Shown here: positions 47,208-57,099 of the stretch, piece after piece
How the letters are laid out: each line of letters starts with the position of its first letter
Numbering within the stretch: position 1 is the stretch's first letter
DNA from: Methanospirillum lacunae
GTDB taxonomy: Archaea; Halobacteriota; Methanomicrobia; Methanomicrobiales; Methanospirillaceae
Reading direction: 5' to 3' (one strand)
DNA: 64,000 bases
NCBI RefSeq assembly: GCF_046195335.1
Contig: NZ_CP176093.1
Notes under the pieces: generated by a model
The model's database searches: none
Told to the model about the DNA's origin: nothing
The model's input: the letters and a program-made list of their open reading frames with translations, nothing else
Position numbers and translations under genes: made by a program

Positions 47208-49967
47208 ATGGAAAAACAAAGGGATTCAAAAAAAGATTCACGGTTTGACATCTTCCATGGGATAAAAATTAGTCTGATCTCTCAGTCAATTGCTGCCAAA
47301 TTAATAATTATCATCCTGACTGTATCGATTCTTCCATATCTGATTGTAAGTCTTAACTCACTCTACTCAGTCCAGACTGTTTCAACAATATCTTCCACAA
47401 CAAATCTGGAGATAGCAAATACATCTGCTGAAGATACTACCCGGGCTCTTGAGACTGAACTAATACGAATCCTTTACATTCAGACAACTGCACTGGGAAA
47501 TGAAATTAACCAAAAACTTCATCAGGTTACTACTGAAACAACGACAATGAGGGATTATGCTTCCTTCATTTATGAATACCCGGATAACTTTAACAATTAT
47601 CCAAATGCTAGCATGTATAGCCGCAAAAATGGCTCAAATTATGGTAGTATATACCCGGATAACAATTCCTGGTTACTTGTCTCAAATCTGGCAGAGAATT
47701 CAGAGGGTATAATTCCTGATACCATCTTAAAAGAAGTCAGGTTCACAGAGTGGATGGACATAATATTTCGTTCCATTGCATCAAATGATCCAAATGCTAT
47801 TCAACTCTATATAAATACTAAAAGCCAGATTACACGGGGAATGCCTTTTGTAAATGGCACTTACCAATGGGTCGATGCAACAAAGCAATTTCATTCTGAC
47901 ATAAATCTCCCAATGTATGACTTTTTTTATCTTGCTAATGAAACCAATAACCCCGCCAAAAAAACCGTCTGGACTACATTGTATTATGATCCTGCGGGTC
48001 TCGGATGGATGATATCCTCAATCTCTCCGGTTTATTTAAAAGAGGAACTGAAAGCAGTTGTCGGAACAGATATTACACTGCATCGAATTACAGATTCAAT
48101 TCTAAATGTAACAATCGAAAAGAGTGGATTTGCCTTTTTAATGGCTAATAATGGGAATTTAATAGCATTCCCTGAACGAGCAGGACCTTTTTTGGGATTT
48201 AACGGGACACTTGCGGGAACATTTCAAGGAGATGAGCAACTCCAATACAATCTCCTGAATAGTTCTGATCTAAACCTCAGAGATATTGCAGTCAATATGT
48301 CGAAAGGAAATCAAAATGTCATCAGATATGTGAGCCCCCATGATAACCATGAATACTTTGTCTCTTACACGCCTATTAGTGAAACCGGATGGAGTGTAGC
48401 AGTAGTAGTCCCGGTCGATGAAGTAACAGCACCAGCTCTCACAATGAATAATCAAATTCAGGACCAGATAAAAATTTCATCTCAACATATCTCTGATAAT
48501 GTTAACCAATTAAAAGTAAATACAACTCTCCTGATAATGCTGATTCTTGTTGCCATGATTCCAACTGCTTTTATTTTGTCTAATATGATTTCACAGCCTA
48601 TTCGCACACTAATTGCAGGGTCAAGACAGATTGGATCAGGGGATCTGGATCATCGAATCAAGATATCAACACATGATGAACTTGAAGATTTGGCAATAAA
48701 TTTCAATAATATGGCTGATGAATTGAGTAAACAGTTAAAAGAACTTGAAAAAGCCAACCAGGATCTCCGCCAGATGGACACAATAAAATCTCAGTTCATA
48801 TCTATTGCATCTCATGAAATCAAAACTCCCCTCATAGCAATAAAGGGATATGTTGACCTGCTTCTTACAGATAAAAGGGATCAAACTAATTCAGATCAGA
48901 AGAGAATGCTTGAAATAATCTCCCGCAATACATCAAGACTTGGAAGAATTATCAACGAAATGCTGGATATTTCAGTTATTGAGCAGAACAAACTCGTCCT
49001 TTTACAGGACTGGTTCTCAATTCCAGATGTAATTCATGATGTTACCGAAGAATTATCCAGTTCTTTTGAAAAACGCGGCCACACCCTCTTACTTGAGATC
49101 GATGATAACATTCCACAAGTTTTTGGCGATAAGGACAGATTAGCCCAGGTTTTTATTAATTTACTTGGAAACTCAATAAAATATACACCGGATCATGGAG
49201 TCATCACAGTTCGTGCCAGATCAGAAGGCACGAATATAATATGTGAAGTTGAGGATAACGGAATCGGCATTTCAGAGGAGAATATTCCCCGTATTTTTAC
49301 CAGGTTTTATCAGGTAAACTCTATCACGACACACAAAACTGGAAAAGAGGAGTTTTTAGCCGGAGGAACAGGTCTAGGACTTTCAATAGTAAAAGGAATT
49401 ATCGATGCACACCAGGGATCAATCTCTGTGAGAAGCTCAGAAGGAAAAGGAACAACATTTCAAATAATACTCCCGGTAAAAGAAGTTGCTTTACAGGTAA
49501 GTACACCCCAAAAAAACCATTTTATCACAAGAGAGAAAAAACCAATTGATGATGTCCAAACAAATTCAAAGAACCGAAAATCAGAGAAACAGACGATATT
49601 GATTATTGATGATGAAGCAGATACAGTCCAGTTATTTGAGGATATTCTGTCTGGTACATACGATGTTCTTACAGCCAACACCGGGGCAACGGGAATAAAA
49701 ATTGCACTATCCAACCTTCCAAGTCTGATTCTCCTTGATGCATGGATGCCTGGAATAACCGGATATGATGTCTGCAAAACCCTGAAAAAGAACTCAAAAA
49801 CCCAGACAATTCCAATCATTATTGTCACGGCGGCAGTAGGATCTGATGATCAGATCAAGGCCCATACCTGTGGAGCTGATTATTATCTCAAGAAACCTTT
49901 TGAGAACACTGAACTTTTATCTCTATTAGATAAGTTTTTAGGATTTATAGGGGAGAACCATGATTAA
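47208..49967 (+). CDS. Membrane hybrid histidine kinase (Cache-HAMP-HisKA-ATPase-receiver)
   Basis: 919 residues. TM1 about 27-50, extracellular double-Cache-like sensor about 60-425 (PAGLGWMISSISPVY and GWSVAVVVPVDE mark it), TM2 about 438-460, HAMP about 460-510, HisKA with His536 in SIASHEIKTP, ATPase with NSIKYTPDHG and TGLGLSIVKG, and a C-terminal receiver with Asp844 (LILLDAWMPG). First gene of a three-gene run; its end overlaps the next start by eight bases, so sensing and relay proteins are made together. Confidence 0.94.
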   Translation: MEKQRDSKKDSRFDIFHGIKISLISQSIAAKLIIIILTVSILPYLIVSLNSLYSVQTVSTISSTTNLEIANTSAEDTTRALETELIRILYIQTTALGNEINQKLHQVTTETTTMRDYASFIYEYPDNFNNYPNASMYSRKNGSNYGSIYPDNNSWLLVSNLAENSEGIIPDTILKEVRFTEWMDIIFRSIASNDPNAIQLYINTKSQITRGMPFVNGTYQWVDATKQFHSDINLPMYDFFYLANETNNPAKKTVWTTLYYDPAGLGWMISSISPVYLKEELKAVVGTDITLHRITDSILNVTIEKSGFAFLMANNGNLIAFPERAGPFLGFNGTLAGTFQGDEQLQYNLLNSSDLNLRDIAVNMSKGNQNVIRYVSPHDNHEYFVSYTPISETGWSVAVVVPVDEVTAPALTMNNQIQDQIKISSQHISDNVNQLKVNTTLLIMLILVAMIPTAFILSNMISQPIRTLIAGSRQIGSGDLDHRIKISTHDELEDLAINFNNMADELSKQLKELEKANQDLRQMDTIKSQFISIASHEIKTPLIAIKGYVDLLLTDKRDQTNSDQKRMLEIISRNTSRLGRIINEMLDISVIEQNKLVLLQDWFSIPDVIHDVTEELSSSFEKRGHTLLLEIDDNIPQVFGDKDRLAQVFINLLGNSIKYTPDHGVITVRARSEGTNIICEVEDNGIGISEENIPRIFTRFYQVNSITTHKTGKEEFLAGGTGLGLSIVKGIIDAHQGSISVRSSEGKGTTFQIILPVKEVALQVSTPQKNHFITREKKPIDDVQTNSKNRKSEKQTILIIDDEADTVQLFEDILSGTYDVLTANTGATGIKIALSNLPSLILLDAWMPGITGYDVCKTLKKNSKTQTIPIIIVTAAVGSDDQIKAHTCGADYYLKKPFENTELLSLLDKFLGFIGENHD

Positions 49968-52900
49968 TCACAACACGATTCTGGCAGTGGATGATGAACC
50001 AGATATTCTCGGTTTAATTAAATACACCCTCATGGATGAGGGATACAATGTAGAGATCGCAGAATCAGGAGAAGACGCCCTGATATTGCTTGAAAAAAAT
50101 ATATCAATCGATCTCATTCTTCTCGATATTTCAATGCCAGGACTGAGTGGAATAGATGTACTTGAGATCATCAAAAATAATCCTAAAACATCAGATATTC
50201 CGGTGATCATGGTCACTGCATTGGATCAGATGATCTACAAAAAGCAGGCATATTCGCTTGGTGCCAATGATTTTCTTGCTAAACCCTATGAGATTGAAGA
50301 ACTGCTCCTTCGAGTTTCCAACCACATACATCTGTTTGAACTCATGAAAAAGGAAAAGGAACAAAACATTCAACTGAACTCAAGTAATGCAGAATTAAAA
50401 TCCCTTATTTCCGCAATGCCAATTATGGTCTCTGTAAAAGGACCTGACCAGCGGTATTTAATGGTTAATTCAACATTCTGTGAAAAGAGTGGAAAACTGG
50501 AAGATGAAATAATAGGACATACAGATCAGGAATTATTTCCTATTGAGATTTCTTCACAATATAATTCATCAGAAGACCTGATTGTTAGTCAGCAAAAAAC
50601 CTCAATGAATACAATATACAAACTAAATAACGAAGACGGTAAAGAAACCTGGATTTTTAACTCATCTGCATCGATACGTGATGATGCTGGGAATATTCTA
50701 AAAATTGTCAATACCGGTATTGAGATCACTGATCAGATTATTTTTGAAAAAAAATTAAAAGCAAGTGAAATTATTTTAAACTCCATTATTCAGGGATTGC
50801 CAATCCCTATGCTTGTCATCGACAATGAGCACAATATAATTAACTGGAATCTTTCCCTGGAGCGGATGAGCGGGTTTAAATATGAGGAAGTGATAGGGAC
50901 TCGTCTGCAGTGGAAACCGTTTTATAAACAGGAGAGACCAATTTTGGTTGATATCCTTGTCGATGGGAAATTAGAAAAGATTCCGCTCCTTTACCCTGGA
51001 AAATACACAATTTCAAATCTGATTCCTGATTCATACGAGGTTACTAATTTTTTCCCATCTCTCGGTGCAAATGGTAAATGGTTATCATTTACTGCATCCC
51101 TGATTCGGGATGGACAAAATAACATCATCGGAGGTATTGAAACTCTAATTGACGTTACTGATAGAGTCAAATTATCTGAAGAATTAATCTGGAGGGAAGC
51201 AATACTAAAATCTGTTAATTTAATTTCAGCCTTATTTTTGAAGCAGACTAACTGGATCGATTCTATAGACTCTGCTCTTAAATACATAGGTGAATCAATC
51301 GGCATAAATCAGATCACATTACACCAGATTACTGATAAGGGGTCTAATACATTCAACCTGAAATTAATAGGGATGTGGAAATCTCCGGACCTTGAAAATC
51401 CACTTGAAATCATTACTAAATTTGATGATCTGATTGAATGTAATACCTCCTGTATCTGGAAAAATGATGATACAGAACCAATTTTTAGTACTGATTTCAG
51501 AAGATATCTTGAGGAGAACGGAGTGCATTCATTAATAATACTACCTATTAATGTCCAATCCAAACGATGGGGTTTCCTTTCATTTGTAGACTATTCAATG
51601 AATCGCCAGTTCTCTGAAATCGAGATTAACTCGTTGATTATTGCTACAGACATAATCGGATCTGCAATTTACCGCAGTGAACTCGAAGAGGTATTTCGTC
51701 GTCCAATTGAGCATTCACTCACGGGCGTATTTGTCATACAAAATGACAAATTTAAATTTGTAAACCCTCGACTGTCTGAAATGCTTGGATATTCGGAGCA
51801 GGAATTACTCAACCTTTCTTCCTGTTATTCCATTTTTCATCCCGAAGACAGGAAAAAATTACATGATATCATAAGCACGATACTAAATAATGAAAATAGT
51901 GATGTAACACTCGAAATAAGGAGTATTTCAAGCACCAATATTATAATAATCTTCACCCTGTTTATTGGAAAAGTCCACTTTGAACAGGAACGGGCAGTAA
52001 TCTGCACTGCTATAGATGTAACAGATCGGAGAAAAGCAGAAAAAGCACTCACCATTTCTGAAAATAGATTCAAAGAGATATTTAATAATGTAAATGATGC
52101 AATCTACCTGATAGAGACCAAAAACAATTCATTCGGGCAGATAATCGATGTTAATGAGAAAGCTACCCTCATGCTGAAGTACTCAAAAGAAGAGTTGATA
52201 GGCAAAAATTTTGTTGATATTGATGCTAATCCAGACAAAGAGGCTTATACTCAGATATTTACACGGTTAAAAGTCGTCGGGTATGATACTTTTGAGAAAG
52301 AGCATAGATGTAGAGACTTTACATTAATACCAATAGAAATTAGTGCACACCTCTTTTCCCTTAATGGAAAACCCGTTATTCTGGCTGTATCAAGAAATAT
52401 TACAGAACGAAAAAATGCAGAGAACATTGTCAGAGAGATAGAAGAACAAAATAAACAACAAATTATTGCATCATTAAAAGAAAAAGAAATTCTCCTGAAA
52501 GAGATTCACCACCGGGTAAAAAATAATCTCCAGATAATCTCAAGTATACTAAAATTACAGGAATATAGTTCCACTGATCCGGAAATAAATGCGATACTTC
52601 GAGAAAGTAGAACCCGGATTATTTCTATGGCTATGCTGCATGAGAAATTATACAGGACAGACAATCTTGCAGAAATTCCATTAAGAGATTATCTTGATCA
52701 ACTGGCTAACCAGGTGGTTAAAGAATTTGAATCTGATGAAAGGCATGCTACCGTGAGTGTTGCCTGCTTAGATGACTATGTTGTTGATATTGATGTCGGG
52801 ATTCCGATTGGATTAATAATAAATGAATTGGTAACAAATTCAATGAAATATGCATTTAGTCCAACTATTCAGGGGCATATTGAGATCTCGGTTACTCCGT

Positions 52901-53106
52901 CACAAGATGGAAGTTATACACTGACATATCATGATAATGGAAAAGGACTTCCATCTAATTTCAATATTGAAGAACTGGAGAGTCTGGGGATGACACTTGT
53001 TCAAAACCTGGTGATGCAGAACCGTGCCAAACTTAAAGTAGATGGATCATCCGGGGCTACGTTCAAAATTATCTTTCCACAAGGAAAAATAAGAACACGA
53101 AACTAG
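49960..53106 (+). CDS. Receiver-PAS-GAF histidine kinase of the HisKA_2 type
   Basis: Soluble 1048-residue kinase. Receiver 5-125 with Asp56 (LILLDISMPG); PAS domains about 145-270 and 275-400; GAF about 405-565; PAS about 575-695 and 700-825; HisKA_2 box EIHHRVKNNLQIISSILKLQ with His850/851; ATPase with NELVTNSMKYAF and GLPSNF...SLGMTLVQNL. The receiver probably accepts phosphate from the hybrid kinase encoded just upstream. GGGGAG precedes its ATG, which lies within the upstream gene. Confidence 0.93.
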   Translation: MINHNTILAVDDEPDILGLIKYTLMDEGYNVEIAESGEDALILLEKNISIDLILLDISMPGLSGIDVLEIIKNNPKTSDIPVIMVTALDQMIYKKQAYSLGANDFLAKPYEIEELLLRVSNHIHLFELMKKEKEQNIQLNSSNAELKSLISAMPIMVSVKGPDQRYLMVNSTFCEKSGKLEDEIIGHTDQELFPIEISSQYNSSEDLIVSQQKTSMNTIYKLNNEDGKETWIFNSSASIRDDAGNILKIVNTGIEITDQIIFEKKLKASEIILNSIIQGLPIPMLVIDNEHNIINWNLSLERMSGFKYEEVIGTRLQWKPFYKQERPILVDILVDGKLEKIPLLYPGKYTISNLIPDSYEVTNFFPSLGANGKWLSFTASLIRDGQNNIIGGIETLIDVTDRVKLSEELIWREAILKSVNLISALFLKQTNWIDSIDSALKYIGESIGINQITLHQITDKGSNTFNLKLIGMWKSPDLENPLEIITKFDDLIECNTSCIWKNDDTEPIFSTDFRRYLEENGVHSLIILPINVQSKRWGFLSFVDYSMNRQFSEIEINSLIIATDIIGSAIYRSELEEVFRRPIEHSLTGVFVIQNDKFKFVNPRLSEMLGYSEQELLNLSSCYSIFHPEDRKKLHDIISTILNNENSDVTLEIRSISSTNIIIIFTLFIGKVHFEQERAVICTAIDVTDRRKAEKALTISENRFKEIFNNVNDAIYLIETKNNSFGQIIDVNEKATLMLKYSKEELIGKNFVDIDANPDKEAYTQIFTRLKVVGYDTFEKEHRCRDFTLIPIEISAHLFSLNGKPVILAVSRNITERKNAENIVREIEEQNKQQIIASLKEKEILLKEIHHRVKNNLQIISSILKLQEYSSTDPEINAILRESRTRIISMAMLHEKLYRTDNLAEIPLRDYLDQLANQVVKEFESDERHATVSVACLDDYVVDIDVGIPIGLIINELVTNSMKYAFSPTIQGHIEISVTPSQDGSYTLTYHDNGKGLPSNFNIEELESLGMTLVQNLVMQNRAKLKVDGSSGATFKIIFPQGKIRTRN

Positions 53107-53115
53107 AGAGAAAAA

Positions 53116-54507
53116 ATGACTGGATCAAGAATAATTATTGTTGAAGATGAATTGATCATTTCATTAGAGATAAAAGAGACTTTACGGCGTCTTGGATATG
53201 AAGTCGTGGCACGTGTTATATCAGGAGAGGATGCCATTGAAAAAGCAGGTGAATTAAAACCTGATCTTATATTAATGGATATCAGACTGGAAGGTGAAAT
53301 GGACGGGATTACCGCTGCAAAGCGGATTATAGATCTGTATGATATCCCCATTATTTTTCTCACCGGTCAATCTGATGAAGCCACATTAAAAAGGGCTATT
53401 GAGATATCACCTTCAGGATATCTTGTTAAACCATTTAATGATCGTGAACTTTTCAGCAACATCGAGATGAGCATTCACAAGCATAAGGTCAGAAAAAAAC
53501 TTGAGCCTGATTTTACTAATAAAACAGAAGTAATGGACAATTTTTTAAGAGAAAGTCCAACACCGATTCTATATCTTGATACATCTTTGGAAATTACTGC
53601 TGGAAACAAGGCAGTCGAGCAGTTACTTGGAATCCCATTCAGTCAAATTCAAAATAAATCAATCACTTCGGTTATTACGTCTCTTTCTGATAAAAAAGGA
53701 GCACCTTCGGATGTAGATCCTGAAAAGTTTCTTCTCCTCCCTGATCAAATTGGGATTAATCAAAAAGATGGCAAGAAAGTGCCAATACAGATGCAACTTG
53801 GATTTATCCTAAATCGGGAGGGGTTTTTACAGTCAATCATAACCTCGCTAAATAATACTACCAGTATTCGACCCCAATTATCAAGTGGACTCGTTCAGGC
53901 ATATGAACAATTTATTCAAAATCTTGACATCCCAGTTTACATTATTAACCGGGAAAAAGTCGTAGTCGCATATAATCAGGCCTTTTTCTCATTATGCCAG
54001 CAGATCGGAATAAGTCAGTACCAATTGCAGCGTCCGATTTTTGAAACTAAAAATATGATCCTGTTTGGTGAATCACAACAATATGATGAAGTTTTCAAAT
54101 CAGGCATCATACAAAAAGAAGGCAGAAAGTATCGAAAAAATGGGAAAAACTACTTTATCAGAGTTAATCGGTTTCCAATTTTAGAAGGAAATACTGTAAG
54201 CCATATTTTAACAATTAATTTTGACATAACGTCTGAGATATATGCCAAGGAAGACGCCAAAAAGACAAGAACACTCTTTTTCGATATGATGAATACTATC
54301 GATGAACTCGTAAATCAGATTAAGACATTAAAACCGGCAATTACCGATCTCATTCACAATTATGAGAACACACCAGGTTTAAAAAATTCCATCGACAAGA
54401 TGCAGATAGAAAACATAACTACATTATTACAAAACATCGATATGTCATGGATACAATATTCAGAAATTAAAGAAGATCTTCAGGTAAAGCATGCTTTCAA
54501 AAAATAA
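53116..54507 (+). CDS. Receiver-PAS response regulator
   Basis: 463 residues. Receiver 5-120 with Asp55 (LILMDIRLEGEMDGITA), Thr near 83 and Lys in YLVKPFND. Two PAS-like domains follow (about 145-255 and 265-395), then a helical tail of about 65 residues with no kinase or DNA-binding domain. It starts ten bases after the preceding kinase gene and completes the phosphorelay-like set. Output is probably through protein contacts. Confidence 0.88.
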   Translation: MTGSRIIIVEDELIISLEIKETLRRLGYEVVARVISGEDAIEKAGELKPDLILMDIRLEGEMDGITAAKRIIDLYDIPIIFLTGQSDEATLKRAIEISPSGYLVKPFNDRELFSNIEMSIHKHKVRKKLEPDFTNKTEVMDNFLRESPTPILYLDTSLEITAGNKAVEQLLGIPFSQIQNKSITSVITSLSDKKGAPSDVDPEKFLLLPDQIGINQKDGKKVPIQMQLGFILNREGFLQSIITSLNNTTSIRPQLSSGLVQAYEQFIQNLDIPVYIINREKVVVAYNQAFFSLCQQIGISQYQLQRPIFETKNMILFGESQQYDEVFKSGIIQKEGRKYRKNGKNYFIRVNRFPILEGNTVSHILTINFDITSEIYAKEDAKKTRTLFFDMMNTIDELVNQIKTLKPAITDLIHNYENTPGLKNSIDKMQIENITTLLQNIDMSWIQYSEIKEDLQVKHAFKK

Positions 54508-54520
54508 TCAATATACTCAA

Positions 54521-54767
54521 CTATTGATCCTTTCTAAACTGTAATCTTTTCATCTCATCATTTATTGTATCAGTTGTAGTTGAAATATCATCAAACACCA
54601 TCATGATCTGATCAATAATTGCCAGGACCTTTTCACCAGCTGACGAGGATCTGAGAAACCATGGAAGTAGATTTAACCTGTTCTTCCATTCCTGATATAT
54701 GAGAATAGATCACATGAAAAGCATCAGACTCTTTTTATATTGAATCCTGATTTTTTGTATTACTCAT
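54521..54767 (-). pseudogene. Broken small helical protein gene
   Basis: From ATG 54767 the frame reads MSNTKNQDSI, stop, then KESDAFHVIYSHISGMEEQV...; one base further, in another frame, SSAGEKVLAIIDQIMMVFDD continues to ISTTTDTINDEMKRLQFRKDQ and a stop at 54521. The span is 247 bases, so one net frameshift and one in-frame stop. The amphipathic helical pattern resembles the end of a chemoreceptor-like coiled coil. Convergent with the receiver-PAS gene. Confidence 0.6.
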
Positions 54768-54784
54768 TTTATGATCAGAGACGA

Positions 54785-55094
54785 GGGCGGCAGGGCGGGA
54801 AGATTTGAGTTTGGGCGGCGACCTGCCACATCATTAAATCCACCTGATGACTAAACAGAGCCCCATATACACCGGGTTGCATTTCAGGGCGGCAGAGCGG
54901 AAAACACAGACACAGATAGACAACCGACAGGGGAGTGGCAGATGAACTGTGCACCTGGATTTTGCCGCCCTAATTTTTTAAATCTATTAATTATTTTTAT
55001 TTTATAGTTTAAAGGGTGAAATACCGGCGAAAGTTGGGCGGAGCCTTCCCGCCCTAACCCCTAATTTCGCTCCGACTTCCCGCTCTCCCGCCCA
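54785..55094. repeat. GC-rich inverted-repeat element
   Basis: The ends GGGCGGCAGGGCGGGAAG (54785-54802) and the reverse complement of 55077-55094 match at 16 of 18 positions. Inside, GGGCGGCAGAGCGG (54889) repeats the core, AGGGCGGCA and TGCCGCCCT (54888-54896 and 54963-54971) pair exactly, and GTTGGGCGG...CCGCCCTAAC (near 55034-55060) forms a local hairpin. No coding frame. GC-rich blocks stand out from the AT-rich surroundings; may be a structured RNA or a small non-autonomous element. Confidence 0.5.
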
Positions 55095-55175
55095 AAGGAT
55101 CAGGATCAGAGAATGTGACTGATATCAACACTGACAGTATTTCACAACAACCCAGGCAGGAGTGGACGGTTTATT

Positions 55176-56009
55176 TCACCGCCATTCTACATTCAGAGGT
55201 TTTCGTTCTGGGATTTTCCCGGGTTTGTATCTCGGATATCCGGCCATGAGAGCGTAGACAAGTTCTCTCTCTTCAGGAAGGTCAAGAAAACACCGGAGGG
55301 GATCATACTCAACTGCAGCCATGGCAACAAGTCCGGCCCAGCATGTTCCGACTCCAAAGGCCTGGGCAGCAATATCGACATGAGTTAATGCGATAATTCC
55401 ATCGATAAAGGCCATCGGCTTTCCTTTTGGAAAGTGGTATCCACTAGGAATATGTGCCATAATGAGATGGGGAGCATTACGGCAAATACCATCGATACCA
55501 CGATCCCACTGTGCCAGGAACTTCGGGAATAATGCTTTAAGAGGATGATCAGAACTTTGAATACTTCTCATCCAGTCAATACTCAGTTCAGAGATTTTTC
55601 TGATCGTTTCTAGGTCACGTATAATCAACCATTCAACGGGCTGACCATTTCCCCCGGTTGGAGCATACCTGGCAATCTCAAGGATATGCAACAAAATTTC
55701 CGGTGGAACCGATTCACTTCTAAACATGCGGATAGAGCGGCGGTTCATGAGATAGGAAGTTAATAATTCTGGGGTGAGTGATTTAATCTCCGGAGACGGG
55801 GGTAATCCGGCTTGGTGATCACGGGTGAGTGCCTTTGTAGGGCAGAACACCTCACAATGACCACAATCGATGCACCGGATCAATTTTTCAGGTGGGATCT
55901 CTGGTACAGATGAGGGTGTGGGAAGGGAGATGAGTTCACCCGGACAGAGAGAGGAACAGACACCACACCTTGTGCAGAGGGTTTCATCAATATGAATTCC
56001 AGTTACCAT
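55176..56009 (-). CDS. Ferredoxin-domain nitroreductase
   Basis: 277-residue flavoprotein. Two 4Fe-4S motifs at the N-terminus (Cys12, 15, 18, 22 and Cys46, 49, 52, 56), then a nitroreductase fold from about residue 80: RRSIRMFRSE FMN-binding stretch near 89, YAPTGGNGQP, and FGVGTCWAGL near 225. Such fusions pass electrons from ferredoxin clusters to FMN for reducing unknown substrates. ATG has GGGAG a few bases before it and overlaps the small upstream gene by seven bases. Confidence 0.92.
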   Translation of the reverse strand: MVTGIHIDETLCTRCGVCSSLCPGELISLPTPSSVPEIPPEKLIRCIDCGHCEVFCPTKALTRDHQAGLPPSPEIKSLTPELLTSYLMNRRSIRMFRSESVPPEILLHILEIARYAPTGGNGQPVEWLIIRDLETIRKISELSIDWMRSIQSSDHPLKALFPKFLAQWDRGIDGICRNAPHLIMAHIPSGYHFPKGKPMAFIDGIIALTHVDIAAQAFGVGTCWAGLVAMAAVEYDPLRCFLDLPEERELVYALMAGYPRYKPGKIPERKPLNVEWR

Positions 56010-56212
56010 GCATCTCCCTTGATTTCAGAAACCCTGAATTGAGCACTTTTTTCAAATCCGGTTTTGTGGATCGTGTGCTGGATAAGATATCTGGCGATAT
56101 CAGGGGTAAGAGATGCCATAGGGATATGTACATCATCCCAGGCTCCGGGAGTTGTTACAATATCATTTGTAAGTGTATCGAAAAAGTAAATGTATTCAGA
56201 TGTAATATCCAT
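56003..56212 (-). CDS. Small protein upstream of ferredoxin-nitroreductase
   Basis: A 69-residue soluble frame overlapping the nitroreductase start by seven bases. It begins MDITSEYIYFFDTLTNDIV and has a helical C-terminal half with mixed charges (PDIARYLIQHTIHKTGFEK). No family recognised. The overlap and normal composition favour a real, coupled gene. Confidence 0.55.
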   Translation of the reverse strand: MDITSEYIYFFDTLTNDIVTTPGAWDDVHIPMASLTPDIARYLIQHTIHKTGFEKSAQFRVSEIKGDAW

Positions 56213-56337
56213 ACAGGTACTATTGACCTATAGTATATTAGAGGAATCAGAATCCCTATAGTAACACAATTTCCTGATAGTAAGTAATGTAAAATTTTCG
56301 TTTTAAAGTAATGTAATATGAGGAAACGAGCCTTTTT

Positions 56338-56355
56338 ATCTGAAAAAAATCAGAT
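56338..56355 (-). terminator. Hairpin terminator of ABC-2 operon
   Basis: ATCTGA and TCAGAT pair around an A6 loop (T6 on the minus strand) overlapping the stop of the permease gene. Confidence 0.4.
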
Positions 56356-57099
56356 AGAGATTTTTCTGAAGAGGTATGTTCCGATAACCGTCATGACACA
56401 GGCAAATCCACCGATGACAAGGAGACTCAATATTGGACTTACCTGACTTGTCCCGGTAAGACCGTATCTAATCCCTTCGACCCCATAGGTGAGCGGATCA
56501 AACATGGTAATAGGGCCGAGCCAGGATGGAAGTGAACTTATCGGAAACAGTGCCCCGGAAAGACCGAAGATCGGGAATATTACAAAGTTCATGATGAGTT
56601 GAAACCCGGTCATGTCCTCCATTCTTGATGCTATTGCAATCCCAAACGCGGTAAAGGATATTCCGATAAGCACCATGAAACCAAGGGCTATGAGAAATCC
56701 TAGAATACTCTGAACTTTCAGTCCCAGAAAGAGTGAGATTACCATGATCATAATACCCTGAAGGACCGCGGTTGTTGCACCACCAAAGGTTTGACCAAGC
56801 ATGATCTCAAGTCTCGTTACCGGAGCAACCAGTGTCTCTTTCAAAAAACCGAACTGTTTATCCCAGATGATCTGAATCCCTGAAAACACCGAGGTGAAGA
56901 GTACACTCATTGCGACCATTCCAGGAATAAGGAACTGGATGTAATTCTCACCTAATCCAGGGATATTAACTACTGAATTCAGACCAAATCCCAGGAACAG
57001 CAGGAAGAACAGGGGCATACTGATGCTTCCAATTATCCGGCTCTTGGATCGAATATACCGGATCATGCTCCGGAGCCAGATCGTATAGATGATATCCAT
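56350..57099 (-). CDS. ABC-2 type transporter permease
   Basis: 249 residues with six membrane segments and an ABC2_membrane layout: LIPGMVAMSVLFTSVFSGIQ near 55, a GFLKETLVAPVTRLEIMLGQ coupling loop near 85, and FPIFGLSGALFPISSLP near 185. DrrB-like exporter subunit. It starts directly after the ATPase stop (TAA-ATG), so the two form one unit. Cargo unknown; drugs, lipids or polysaccharides are typical. Confidence 0.93.
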   Translation of the reverse strand: MDIIYTIWLRSMIRYIRSKSRIIGSISMPLFFLLFLGFGLNSVVNIPGLGENYIQFLIPGMVAMSVLFTSVFSGIQIIWDKQFGFLKETLVAPVTRLEIMLGQTFGGATTAVLQGIMIMVISLFLGLKVQSILGFLIALGFMVLIGISFTAFGIAIASRMEDMTGFQLIMNFVIFPIFGLSGALFPISSLPSWLGPITMFDPLTYGVEGIRYGLTGTSQVSPILSLLVIGGFACVMTVIGTYLFRKISI

